Origin: Streptomyces lacrimifluminis
GTDB lineage: Bacteria > Actinomycetota > Actinomycetes > Streptomycetales > Streptomycetaceae
Reading direction: 5' to 3'
DNA: 64,000 nucleotides
Assembly: GCF_014646095.1 (NCBI RefSeq)
Contig: NZ_BMMU01000019.1
Coordinates: forward strand, 117,544 to 181,543
In this document: piece after piece, positions 26,649 through 34,016 of the stretch
Layout: every line of letters begins with the position of its first letter
Position numbering within the stretch: position 1 is the stretch's first letter
Position numbers and translations under genes: made by a program
Notes under the pieces: model-generated
Seen by the model: only the letters and a program-made list of their open reading frames with translations
Told to the model about the DNA's origin: nothing
Databases searched by the model: none

Positions 26649-26930
26649 TCAGCGGATCGCGAAGCCGTCGTAGATCCGGCGAGGTGTGTCCCAGATCTCG
26701 GTGACGCCGTCGACGCGGCCGGGCGTGTCGTCACCGCGCAGCCAGTCGAGCAGTCCTTCGCAGTCCTGACGCGCGCCTTCCGCGACCACTTGCACACGTC
26801 CGTCGTCCAAATTGAGAGCAAAACCACTCAGCCCGCCGATCTCCAGGGCCCTGGCCCGCGTGAACCAGCGGAATCCCACGCCCTGGACACGTCCGCGCAC
26901 CCAGGCGACCAGTCGTACATCCTCGTTCAT
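26649..26930 (-). CDS. acyP: acylphosphatase
   Basis: 93-residue enzyme hydrolysing carboxyl-phosphate bonds such as those of acetyl- or carbamoyl-phosphate. The signature VRGRVQGVGFRWFTRARA holds the phosphate-binding arginine, and the catalytic asparagine is in GFALNLDDGRVQV. Normal length. It is divergent from the CAP-domain gene. Confidence 0.96.
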   Translation of the reverse strand: MNEDVRLVAWVRGRVQGVGFRWFTRARALEIGGLSGFALNLDDGRVQVVAEGARQDCEGLLDWLRGDDTPGRVDGVTEIWDTPRRIYDGFAIR

Positions 26931-27072
26931 GGACGCACGCTAACGGGCCAATGTCTCTCTGCGCACTTCCTCCCCTTGCGCCATGGGGTACCGTCCCCAC
27001 CCAACGAATCTCATATGAAACTCACTCGTTCGAGTGAGTAGCCCTGACCGCAAGGACGAGGAAGGCCACAAC

Positions 27073-28227
27073 ATGGGACGCCACCGACGCTCCGCCGCCG
27101 GAAGCGCCACCACAGGTCGCGCCACGGGGGTCACGGAAACGCACGATTCGGACACGGGTGGTTATGGGTCAGGCCAAGGGCCGTACGACTCCCCCGTCCC
27201 GCACACCCCTCACACCGCGTACAGCACGCTGTGGGAGGACGCGCCCACCACGGTGGGTATCGCCCCGTACCTGAACCCCGAGGCGCACTCCGACGCCTAC
27301 GCGACGAGCGACGCCTACCTCTTCGCGCCGGACGACATGGGTGCCCACACCGCGGTGAACGGCGACGGCTCCTTCGACGGAGGCCGCAACGGTGGCAGCC
27401 GCCGGCGCCGCAAGAAGCGGTCGTCCATGCCGGTCCGCACGGGCCTGCTGGGCGTCTCCGCCGCGGTCGCCCTGGGTACCGTCGCGGTCGCCACGGGCGT
27501 GCTGCCCGGCGGTGACAAGTACACGATCGGTGGCAGCAGCAGCGGCGACAAGGTACAGGCCGCGGACTCCCCGACGAACGCCGAGACCCAGCAGGGCGGT
27601 ACGTCCGGCAACGCCGACGAGGACCGCGACAGTGGTACGTCGACCAGCCGCGACGCGGACCGCGACACGTCACCCCCCTCCCCGTCCCCCTCGCAGTCGA
27701 CCGCTTCGGCCGCCCCGGCGACCAAGGCCCCGCCGAAGAAGTCGGCGGTCACACCCAGCGAGGCACCGAAGACGACTCCGGCGCCCACTCCGACGAAGTC
27801 GAAGGAGAAGTCGAGTCAGCGGTCCTCCGCCCCCATCACCGTGTCCGCGCAGGCCGCCGCCGAGGCGGAGGTGCTCCAGCTCGTCAACGAGGAGCGGGCG
27901 AAGGTGGGCTGCAGCGCGGTGTCCGCGAACAGCGCGCTGCGCGATCTGGCGGCGGCGTTCAGCGAGGACATGGCAGCCCGGGACTTCTTCGACCACACCG
28001 ACCCCGGCGGACTCTCGCCCTGGGACCGGGCGGAGAAGGCCGGCATCACCAGCCTCGGCGGCGAGAACATCGCCCGGGGACAGGCCGACGCGGCGGCGGT
28101 GATGGAGGCCTGGATGAACAGCCCCGGCCACAAGGCGAACATCCTGAACTGCGACTTCAAGACGCTGGGAGTGGGTGTCCACTTCGGCTCGGGCGGCCCC
28201 TGGTGGACGCAGGACTTCGGTTACTGA
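27073..28227 (+). CDS. secreted CAP/SCP-domain protein
   Basis: 384 residues, ATG 27073 with GAGGAAGG upstream. A long N-terminal cytoplasmic part with an Arg/Lys patch (GGSRRRRKKRSS) precedes one membrane segment (about residues 120-140), then a Ser/Thr/Pro/Lys-rich stalk (160-255) and a C-terminal CAP domain (about 262-384) with EVLQLVNEERAKVGC, FFDHTDPGGLSPWDRAEKAG, GENIARGQ and NILNCDFKTLGVGV. Two cysteines may pair. CAP domains act as lipid binders, proteases or cell-wall factors; which applies here is unknown. Probably a type II membrane protein with an exposed CAP domain. Confidence 0.88.
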   Translation: MGRHRRSAAGSATTGRATGVTETHDSDTGGYGSGQGPYDSPVPHTPHTAYSTLWEDAPTTVGIAPYLNPEAHSDAYATSDAYLFAPDDMGAHTAVNGDGSFDGGRNGGSRRRRKKRSSMPVRTGLLGVSAAVALGTVAVATGVLPGGDKYTIGGSSSGDKVQAADSPTNAETQQGGTSGNADEDRDSGTSTSRDADRDTSPPSPSPSQSTASAAPATKAPPKKSAVTPSEAPKTTPAPTPTKSKEKSSQRSSAPITVSAQAAAEAEVLQLVNEERAKVGCSAVSANSALRDLAAAFSEDMAARDFFDHTDPGGLSPWDRAEKAGITSLGGENIARGQADAAAVMEAWMNSPGHKANILNCDFKTLGVGVHFGSGGPWWTQDFGY

Positions 28228-28261
28228 CCAGCACGATCGCCCGAGCCGGCCGAACATCGCA

Positions 28262-28296
28262 CTAACTTTTGGTTAGCGCAATATTCAGGTTAGCGC
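28262..28296 (+). promoter_or_regulatory. HxlR operator candidate
   Basis: CTAAC-n5-GTTAG inverted repeat (28262-28276) plus two direct copies of GGTTAGCGC (28271-28279 and 28288-28296, 17 bp apart) just upstream of the regulator gene. It looks like an autoregulatory site. Confidence 0.6.
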
Positions 28297-28318
28297 TGCG
28301 CTCGCGTACGCTGGAGTC

Positions 28319-28714
28319 ATGATGAACGCCATGGAGGAGCCACCCCTCCCCTACGACGTGTTCGCCAAGGCCTGTCCGTCGCGCGGCACGCTGGAGCACG
28401 TCACGGGCCGCTGGGGCGCGCTCACACTCGGCGCCCTGCAGGAGGGCTCGCTCCGCTTCAACGAGCTGCGCCGCCGCGTCGACGGCGTGAGCGAGAAGAT
28501 GCTCTCCCAGACCCTCCAGGCACTGGAGCGCGACGGCCTGGTCCACCGCGAGGCCCAGCCGACGAACCCGCCCCGCGTGGACTACGAGCTGACCCCTCTG
28601 GGCCACGAGGTCGCCGCACGCCTGCTGGCGCTCATCCACTTCGTGGAGGGCCGCATGGACTCCGTACTGGCAGCACGCGAGAAGTACGACGAGACACGCG
28701 CCCCCCGCCGGTAG
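28319..28714 (+). CDS. HxlR-family transcriptional regulator
   Basis: 131-residue winged-helix regulator: YDVFAKACPSRGTLEHVTGRWGALTL, then RFNELRRRVDGVSEKMLSQTLQALERDGLV and a wing RVDYELTPLGHEV, the standard HxlR layout. One cysteine (in KACPSR) sits where quinone- or aldehyde-sensing relatives keep theirs. GGAG lies two bases before the first ATG and five before the second (28322), so either may be used. There is no divergent target gene, so it may regulate mainly itself or remote genes. Confidence 0.9.
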   Translation: MMNAMEEPPLPYDVFAKACPSRGTLEHVTGRWGALTLGALQEGSLRFNELRRRVDGVSEKMLSQTLQALERDGLVHREAQPTNPPRVDYELTPLGHEVAARLLALIHFVEGRMDSVLAAREKYDETRAPRR

Positions 28715-28727
28715 CGCCCGCGTCCGG

Positions 28728-29588
28728 CTACGGCGAAAGGCGCGGCGCCCGCTGGCACTTCGGGCAGAAGTAGCTGGACCGGTTCATCCAGGGGCGACGG
28801 AACATCGGCGTCGCACAGCGCTTGCAGGGCAGCCCCTCGCGGCCGTACGCGTCGAGCGAGCGGTCGAAGTACCCCGATTCGCCGTTGACGTTGACGTACA
28901 GACTGTCGAAACTCGTGCCGCCCACGGCCAGCGCGGCGTTCATCACATCCCGTACGTGGCCCAGGAGTTCGGCCGTACGCGGGCGGGTGAAGCCCGCGGT
29001 CGGACGTTCGTAGTGGACGCGGGAGCGCCAAAGGGCCTCGTCCGCGTAGATGTTGCCGACCCCGCTGATCAACGACTGGTCGAGCAGGGCCCGTTTGATG
29101 GTCGTACGCTTCCGGCGCAGCGCCTGATGGAAGGCCCCGTCGTCGAACAGCGGGTCGAGGGGGTCACGTGCGATGTGGGCGATGACGTCGGGCAGCCCGT
29201 CGGGGGTGTTGTCGTGCAACGACAGTCCACCGAAGGTGCGTTGATCGACGAAGCGCAGCTCCGTGGAGAGGTCGTCGGCGAACCGGACGCGAATCCGCAG
29301 ATGCTTCTCGTCGGCGGCCTCGTGCGGCTGCACCAGAAGCTGACCGCTCATCCCGAGATGCGCCAGCACCGACTGCCCGGTGTCCTCCAACGGGAGCCAC
29401 AGATACTTCCCACGCCGACTGGGCGTACCGATGCGATGCCCCTTGAGCCGATGCGCGAAGTCATCGGCTCCGGCGACATGCCGCCGCACGGCCCGAGGAT
29501 GCAGCACCTCGGCCTCGGCAACGGTGCGCCCGGCCACCCAGCGTTCAAGCCCGCGTCGCACGACTTCGACTTCAGGCAACTCGGGCAC
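28728..29588 (-). CDS. mutM: formamidopyrimidine-DNA glycosylase
   Basis: 286-residue base-excision repair enzyme that removes 8-oxoguanine and nicks the site. The N-terminal Pro nucleophile and PELPEVEVVRRGLE are intact; the helix-two-turn-helix has LLDQSLISGVGNIYADEALW; the C-terminal zinc finger is CKRCATPMF with FCPKCQR. It follows rnc on the same strand, separated by a repeat and a terminator, so it is probably transcribed on its own. Confidence 0.97.
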   Translation of the reverse strand: MPELPEVEVVRRGLERWVAGRTVAEAEVLHPRAVRRHVAGADDFAHRLKGHRIGTPSRRGKYLWLPLEDTGQSVLAHLGMSGQLLVQPHEAADEKHLRIRVRFADDLSTELRFVDQRTFGGLSLHDNTPDGLPDVIAHIARDPLDPLFDDGAFHQALRRKRTTIKRALLDQSLISGVGNIYADEALWRSRVHYERPTAGFTRPRTAELLGHVRDVMNAALAVGGTSFDSLYVNVNGESGYFDRSLDAYGREGLPCKRCATPMFRRPWMNRSSYFCPKCQRAPRLSP

Positions 29589-29605
29589 AGGACATCCCCG
29601 TCTTT

Positions 29606-29648
29606 AGGGGCGCGGGGAACTGCGCGACAAGCCACAACGGACCCGCGG
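29606..29648 (-). repeat. dispersed intergenic repeat, copy A
   Basis: AGGGGCGCGGGGAACTGCGC-containing element between mutM and rnc. It shares its core with 33913-33952, 46340-46384 and 55036-55070. Confidence 0.75.
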
Positions 29649-29667
29649 CCGAAGAACAACCGAAAAA

Positions 29668-29703
29668 CACCAGTGCCCGTCCCGCCAGGGACAGACACTG
29701 GTG
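29668..29703 (-). terminator. intrinsic terminator of rnc
   Basis: Outer stem CACCAGTG/CACTGGTG and inner stem GTCCC/GGGAC around a 4-base loop, followed on the minus strand by GTTTTTCGG, a rare clear T-run for this GC-rich genome. Confidence 0.85.
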
Positions 29704-29712
29704 CACACAACC

Positions 29713-30561
29713 TCAGGCAGACGTTGAGGATGACGCCGCGGCGTCATCCTCAACAGGCACCGCAGCCTCGACTGCGGCCTCAGCCGCGGCTTCAGCCACC
29801 GCCTCCGCGGCAGCGGCCTTCGCACGTTCGTCCGCATCAGCACGGATGGAACGCCAGGCCGACTCCGCGGCCTGCTGCTCCGCCTCCTTCTTGCTGCGGC
29901 CGGTGCCGGTGCCGTACGAGACGCCTCCGACGCGGGCGGCAGCAGTGAAGGTCTTCTCGTGGTCCGGACCGGTCTCCGTGACCAGGTACTCGGGCACGCC
30001 GAGCCCTTCGGTCGCGGTGAGCTCCTGGAGACTGGTCTTCCAGTCCAGGCCGGCACCGAGGTTCGAGGACTTCTCGATCAGCGGGTCGAAGAGACGGTGG
30101 ACGAGTTCGCCCGCCGCGTCGAGACCCTGGTCGAGATAGACAGCGCCGATCACCGCTTCAAGGGTGTCGGCGAGGATGGACGCCTTGTCCCGCCCGCCCG
30201 TGCCCTCTTCACCCCGGCCGAGCCGGATGAAGGAGCCGAGTTCGAGCCCACGGCCCACCTCCGCGAGCGCACGAGAGTTGACCACCGCGGCCCGCAGCTT
30301 GGCCAACTGGCCTTCTGGGAGGTCGGGGTGGGTGCGATACAGCGTGTCCGTGACCACCAGACCGAGCACGGAGTCCCCGAGGAACTCCAGCCGCTCGTTG
30401 GTGGGCAGACCGCCGTTCTCGTACGCGTACGAACGGTGGGTCAGCGCACGCACCAGAAGGGCGGACTCCAGCTGATAGCCGAGCCGCCCTTCCAGAAGCG
30501 TGTGGGACGAGGCTGTGTCCGCCTTTTTCTTGGCGGTCGAGTCCGCCTGGGCGTCAGACAT
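29713..30561 (-). CDS. rnc: ribonuclease III
   Basis: 282 residues from ATG 30561. Processes double-stranded RNA, including pre-rRNA; the S. coelicolor orthologue (AbsB) is a global regulator of antibiotic production. Signature LPTNERLEFLGDSVLGLVV and a second catalytic region ADTLEAVIGAVYLDQG form the endonuclease domain (about 20-160), followed by a double-strand RNA-binding domain (DWKTSLQELTATEGLGVPEY through KKEAEQQAAESAW) and an Ala/Glu-rich tail. Order rnc-rpmF-yceD is conserved. Its 3' end contains a perfect 30-nt palindrome. Confidence 0.97.
   Translation of the reverse strand: MSDAQADSTAKKKADTASSHTLLEGRLGYQLESALLVRALTHRSYAYENGGLPTNERLEFLGDSVLGLVVTDTLYRTHPDLPEGQLAKLRAAVVNSRALAEVGRGLELGSFIRLGRGEEGTGGRDKASILADTLEAVIGAVYLDQGLDAAGELVHRLFDPLIEKSSNLGAGLDWKTSLQELTATEGLGVPEYLVTETGPDHEKTFTAAARVGGVSYGTGTGRSKKEAEQQAAESAWRSIRADADERAKAAAAEAVAEAAAEAAVEAAVPVEDDAAASSSTSA
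29724..29753. repeat. 30-nt perfect palindrome inside rnc 3' end
   Basis: The sequence from TTGAGGATGACGCC to its exact complement occupies coding bases for the acidic/Ala-rich C-terminus, just before the stop. In RNA it would form a stem of about 13 bp with a tiny loop, a candidate RNase III target in the enzyme's own message. Confidence 0.7.
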
Positions 30562-30580
30562 GAAGCCTCTCACCGGCCGC

Positions 30581-30754
30581 TCAGACCTCGAGGACCTGGC
30601 GCTTGTTGTAAGTGCCACAAGACGGGCACGCGATGTGCTGCAGCTTGGGCTCCTGGCAACGCTCGCACGCAACCAGGGTGGGGACCGCAGCCTTCCACTG
30701 CGACCGGCGGTGGCGCGTGTTGCTGCGCGACATCTTCCGCTTCGGAACAGCCAC
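30581..30754 (-). CDS. rpmF: 50S ribosomal protein L32, zinc-ribbon form
   Basis: 57 residues from GTG 30754: AVPKRKMSRSNTRHRRSQWK, then CERCQEPKLQHIACPSCG, giving four cysteines of the C+ form that binds zinc. Streptomyces usually also keep a zinc-free paralogue under Zur control. GGAGAAG is well placed upstream; the gene starts 2 bp after the YceD-like gene stop, so both are coupled. Confidence 0.97.
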   Translation of the reverse strand: MAVPKRKMSRSNTRHRRSQWKAAVPTLVACERCQEPKLQHIACPSCGTYNKRQVLEV

Positions 30755-30756
30755 GG

Positions 30757-31407
30757 CTACTTCTCCTGCTTCTCGTCGACGCCCGCTTCCGCTTCGGCGT
30801 CGCTGATCTCGTCCTTCTCGCCGGGTTCGAGTGAACCTGCGAGTCCCTGCAGCGCCGCCCAACGGATGTCGACGGCGTCATGGTGGTGCCCCGGGGCGTC
30901 CGCCAGCCGCACTCCGCACTCGGAGCACAGACCGGGACAGTCGTCCTGGCACACCGGCTGCATCGGCAGTGCGAGCACCACCGCATCACGCAGCACGGAT
31001 TCGAGGTCGAACAAGCCGTCCTCGATGAAGAGCATGTCCTCGTCGTCCTCGGCGTCGTCGGCCGGCTCCGCTTTCACACGGCCCCGGTCGTCGGCGTCAG
31101 GGTACGAGAACATCTCCTGGAAGTCCGCTACGAGCTTCTGCTCAAGCGGCTCCAGACACCTTACGCACTCCCCCTTGGCCCGTGCACGGGCGGTGCCTGT
31201 GACAAGCACACCTTCCATGACCGACTCCAGGCGGAGTTCGAGCTCCACCGGCGCGCCTTCCGGCACTCCGATGACTCCCTGGATCCCGAGATCACTGGGA
31301 GCGTCGATCTCACGGGTCAGGCGCTGCAGCGCGCCAGGCCGCCGGCCCAGCTCGTGTGTGTCGAACACGAGGGGGTTGCGGTGGTCGAGGCGGGCGTTCA
31401 GAGCCAT
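30757..31407 (-). CDS. YceD/DUF177 family protein
   Basis: 216 residues from ATG 31407 (MALNARLDHRNPLVFDTHEL). The DUF177 core is seen as GECVRCLEPLEQKLVADFQEMF and the C-terminal cysteines as VCQDDCPGLCSECGVRL, which look zinc-binding. The family always sits before rpmF and has been linked to 23S rRNA accumulation in plants and bacteria; its exact role is unsettled. An acidic stretch (about residues 110-130) is an actinobacterial feature. Confidence 0.92.
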   Translation of the reverse strand: MALNARLDHRNPLVFDTHELGRRPGALQRLTREIDAPSDLGIQGVIGVPEGAPVELELRLESVMEGVLVTGTARARAKGECVRCLEPLEQKLVADFQEMFSYPDADDRGRVKAEPADDAEDDEDMLFIEDGLFDLESVLRDAVVLALPMQPVCQDDCPGLCSECGVRLADAPGHHHDAVDIRWAALQGLAGSLEPGEKDEISDAEAEAGVDEKQEK

Positions 31408-31536
31408 TCCTGCTTTCGATCTTCGATGCTCAGCTGCTCGTCCTCCGGGCAGCGGTGATCGCAGAAGTACACGCGACCGAAGAGCCAGGATACTGGACCT
31501 TCCGCCCACGGCCCAATCCGGTCCCCGTGCGGGCGT

Positions 31537-32607
31537 TCACTGCCCGCCGCGCCCCTGTTCGTAGGCGCGCAGCTGCTCGGCACTGATCATGCCTGTGTCG
31601 AAGAGACTGGTCTCGTCGAGGGCGTGCGACGGCTGCTGCTGTTCCGGCTGGGCATAGCCCTGCTGGCCCTGAGCGGGGTCGTAGGCGGCCTGCGAGCCGT
31701 CGTAGCCCTGGTAGGCGTACGGGTCGGCGGACTGCTGATAGCCGTACTGGTCCTGCTGCTGGGCGTACGCCTGCTGGTAGCCGCCATAGGGGTCGGCGGG
31801 CTGCTGGTAGCCGTACTGGTCCTGCCGGCCGTACTGCTGCTGGGCCGGGATCTCCGGCGCCCGGGGCTGTTCCCCGAGGGAGTCCGGGGAGTCGGCGAGG
31901 TCGGCCAGGTAGTCGGCGTCGCTGGTGTGCTGCCTGGGGGTGCCGTCGTCGTCCTGGCCGAGGGCGCCGAGGTCGTCGCTGGCGATGCGGCCGTGCAGGG
32001 TCTGCCGGCCGCGGCCGACCGCCTCCAGGGTCTTGGCGAGGACGGCCTCGAAGGCGCCGAGCTTCACGTCGACGTATTTGTCGGCGTTGAGGCGCAGGGT
32101 CTCGGGGTCATGGCTGCGCTCGGGGGCGTCCTCGTCCTCGTACCCCTGGTCGTCGAGACCGGGGCCGGTGCCGAGCAGCTTCTCGCGTCCGCGGCCGACC
32201 GAGCCGAGGGTCTTGGTGAGGACGACCTCGAAGTTGGCGAGCTTGGAGTCGACGTAGTCGTCCGCCTCGGCGCGGACGTCCTCGGCCTCCTTGCGGGCCT
32301 CGGCGAGGATGCGGTCGGCCTCGTTCTGGGAGCGGCGGGCGACCTCCGTGTCGGAGATCAGGGAGCCGCGCTCCTCGTGCGCGGTCCGGATGATCCGGTC
32401 GGCCTCCTGGCGGGCCTGCTCGACCAGCTGTTCCCGGCCGCCGATCAGCTCCTGTGCCTGCGCGAGGGAGCCGGGCAGGGCCGCGCGCACCTCTTCCAGC
32501 ATCGCGAGCAGGTCGGCGCGGTTGACCACGCACGAGGCCGACATGGGCATCGACCGGGCACTGGAGACCGAGGAGACGATCTCGTCGAGCTTCTTCTGCA
32601 CGTCCAC
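31537..32607 (-). CDS. DivIVA-like coiled-coil cell division protein
   Basis: 356 residues. N-terminal helices (MDVQKKLDEIVSSVSSARSM) and a coiled coil (residues 60-125) are of the DivIVA/SepIVA type. A roughly 30-residue block is duplicated: DDYVDSKLANFEVVLTKTLG (117-136) and DKYVDVKLGAFEAVLAKTLE (176-195). The C-terminal 100 residues are low-complexity Gln/Tyr repeats (DQYGYQQPADPYGGYQQ, DQYGYQQSADPYAYQGY). It resembles mycobacterial SepIVA and S. coelicolor SCO5569-like proteins, linked to septation or polar wall growth. The role is inferred. Confidence 0.8.
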   Translation of the reverse strand: MDVQKKLDEIVSSVSSARSMPMSASCVVNRADLLAMLEEVRAALPGSLAQAQELIGGREQLVEQARQEADRIIRTAHEERGSLISDTEVARRSQNEADRILAEARKEAEDVRAEADDYVDSKLANFEVVLTKTLGSVGRGREKLLGTGPGLDDQGYEDEDAPERSHDPETLRLNADKYVDVKLGAFEAVLAKTLEAVGRGRQTLHGRIASDDLGALGQDDDGTPRQHTSDADYLADLADSPDSLGEQPRAPEIPAQQQYGRQDQYGYQQPADPYGGYQQAYAQQQDQYGYQQSADPYAYQGYDGSQAAYDPAQGQQGYAQPEQQQPSHALDETSLFDTGMISAEQLRAYEQGRGGQ

Positions 32608-32733
32608 CGTGTGCTCGCCACTCTCTACAGCTGTGATGAAGACGGACGGGTCGACTGTACGACTCCTGCCGACCCGCCCGACACCGAGTGACGGATTGCC
32701 CGTCCTTCGCCGGTCCGTCCCGTCAGTGCCGCC

Positions 32734-33213
32734 TCAGTCCTTCCTGAGGCGCCCGTCGAGTGCTTCCAGGACCAGCGGCGGCACGAGGTGGGAGACGTCC
32801 CCGCCCCAGGCGGCGACCTCCTTGACGAGCGAGGAGGAGAGAAAGCTGTAGGTGGGGTTGGTCGGCACGAAGAGTGTCTCGACACCGGACAGCCCGTTGT
32901 TCATCTGGGCCATCTGGAGTTCGTAGTCGAAGTCGCTGACGGCCCGCAGGCCCTTGACGATGGCCGGAATGTCGCGCTGCTTGCAGAAGTCGACGAGGAG
33001 GCCGTGGAAGGACTCGACCCGGACGTTTCCGAACTCGGCGGTCACCTGGCGGATCAGGTCGATCCGTTCGTCGACCTCGAAGAGGCCCTTCTTGGATTTG
33101 TTGATCATGACCGCGACATAGACCTCGTCGTACAGACGGGAGGCGCGGGAAATGATGTCGAGGTGTCCGTTGGTGATCGGGTCGAACGACCCGGGACAGA
33201 CGGCGCGGCGCAC
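32734..33213 (-). CDS. coaD: phosphopantetheine adenylyltransferase
   Basis: 159 residues from GTG 33213, preceded by GAGGG; adenylylates 4'-phosphopantetheine in CoA synthesis. It begins RRAVCPGSFDPITNGHLDII, with the TNGH nucleotide-binding motif, and ends near LSSSLVKEVAAWGGDVSHLVP, both typical. A longer form from ATG 33243 would overlap the rsmD stop as ATGA and add MTGPESEGSL; the shorter start fits family length better. The rsmD-coaD order is conserved. Confidence 0.96.
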   Translation of the reverse strand: MRRAVCPGSFDPITNGHLDIISRASRLYDEVYVAVMINKSKKGLFEVDERIDLIRQVTAEFGNVRVESFHGLLVDFCKQRDIPAIVKGLRAVSDFDYELQMAQMNNGLSGVETLFVPTNPTYSFLSSSLVKEVAAWGGDVSHLVPPLVLEALDGRLRKD

Positions 33214-33239
33214 TAGTGATCCCTCGCTCTCCGGTCCGG

Positions 33240-33824
33240 TCATCGTGCGTCTTCGCACGTAGAGGCGGCGCGACCGTACCAAAACGTTCCCTCGCCGTAG
33301 CGACGGGACCGGAGCGCTTCGAAGCCGTCCGGCCAAGGGAATTCACCGCCTCTGGTGCTGCGCTCCACGGTGACGAGGGCTTCGGCCGCGAGCCAGCCCC
33401 CCGCCCGGAGTGTGAGCAGAATCTCCCGAAGATCGTCGTCGGGTACGGCGTACGGCGGGTCGAGGAAGACGATGTCGTACGGCTGTGCGGATGCCGTCTG
33501 AACAACCTGTTCCGCCTTGCCGGCCCGGACCTCGGCGCCGGGCAGCCCGAGCGCCTTCACGTTCTCGCGGACGACGCGGGCGGCGCGGGCGTCGGCCTCC
33601 ACCAGCAGGGTGTGCCCGGCGCCGCGGCTGAGCGCCTCCAGGCCCACGGCTCCCGATCCGGCGTACAGGTCGAGGACCCGCTCACCGTCCAGGGGGCCGC
33701 CGAGGAGGGCCTGCCAGGTGGAGAACAGGCCCTCGCGGGCGCGGTCGGAGGTGGGGCGTGTGCCGGTGCCCGGCGGGACGGCTAGGCGTCGTCCGCCGGC
33801 TGTGCCGGCGATCACGCGGGTCAT
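33240..33824 (-). CDS. rsmD: 16S rRNA (guanine-966-N2)-methyltransferase
   Basis: 194 residues from ATG 33824, with AAGGA six bases upstream. MTRVIAGTAGGRRL at the start, SAM site RVLDLYAGSGAVGLEALSRG, and the catalytic FLDPPY motif (DIVFLDPPYAV) of amino-methyltransferases. It modifies G966 of 16S rRNA. Between recG and coaD as in other actinobacteria. Confidence 0.95.
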   Translation of the reverse strand: MTRVIAGTAGGRRLAVPPGTGTRPTSDRAREGLFSTWQALLGGPLDGERVLDLYAGSGAVGLEALSRGAGHTLLVEADARAARVVRENVKALGLPGAEVRAGKAEQVVQTASAQPYDIVFLDPPYAVPDDDLREILLTLRAGGWLAAEALVTVERSTRGGEFPWPDGFEALRSRRYGEGTFWYGRAASTCEDAR

Positions 33825-33912
33825 CTGGGGTCCTTGGTCGAGGGATTCGAGGGACGAGTGCGGGTTCAGTTTGGCAGGCGGGGGTGGGGAGTGCCTTGTG
33901 TTGTGGGCGACT

Positions 33913-33952
33913 GCGGGCCTGTGTGGCTGGTCGCGCAGTTCGCCGCGACCCT
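33913..33952 (+). repeat. dispersed intergenic repeat, copy B
   Basis: Divergent copy, GTGGCTGGTCGCGCAGTTCG core, between rsmD and recG. The right arm differs from the other copies, so it is the most decayed one. Confidence 0.6.
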
Positions 33953-34016
33953 GGGGTCGCCCCCGCGGGGCTGCCCCCAAAGGCACCGGCCTCCCAGGAG
34001 CCAGCGTCAAAGTGCC

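Noticed and set aside
31640..31850. Possible tandem DNA repeat
   Set aside because: It is the Gln/Tyr-rich coding repeat of the DivIVA-like protein; units are imperfect and in frame.
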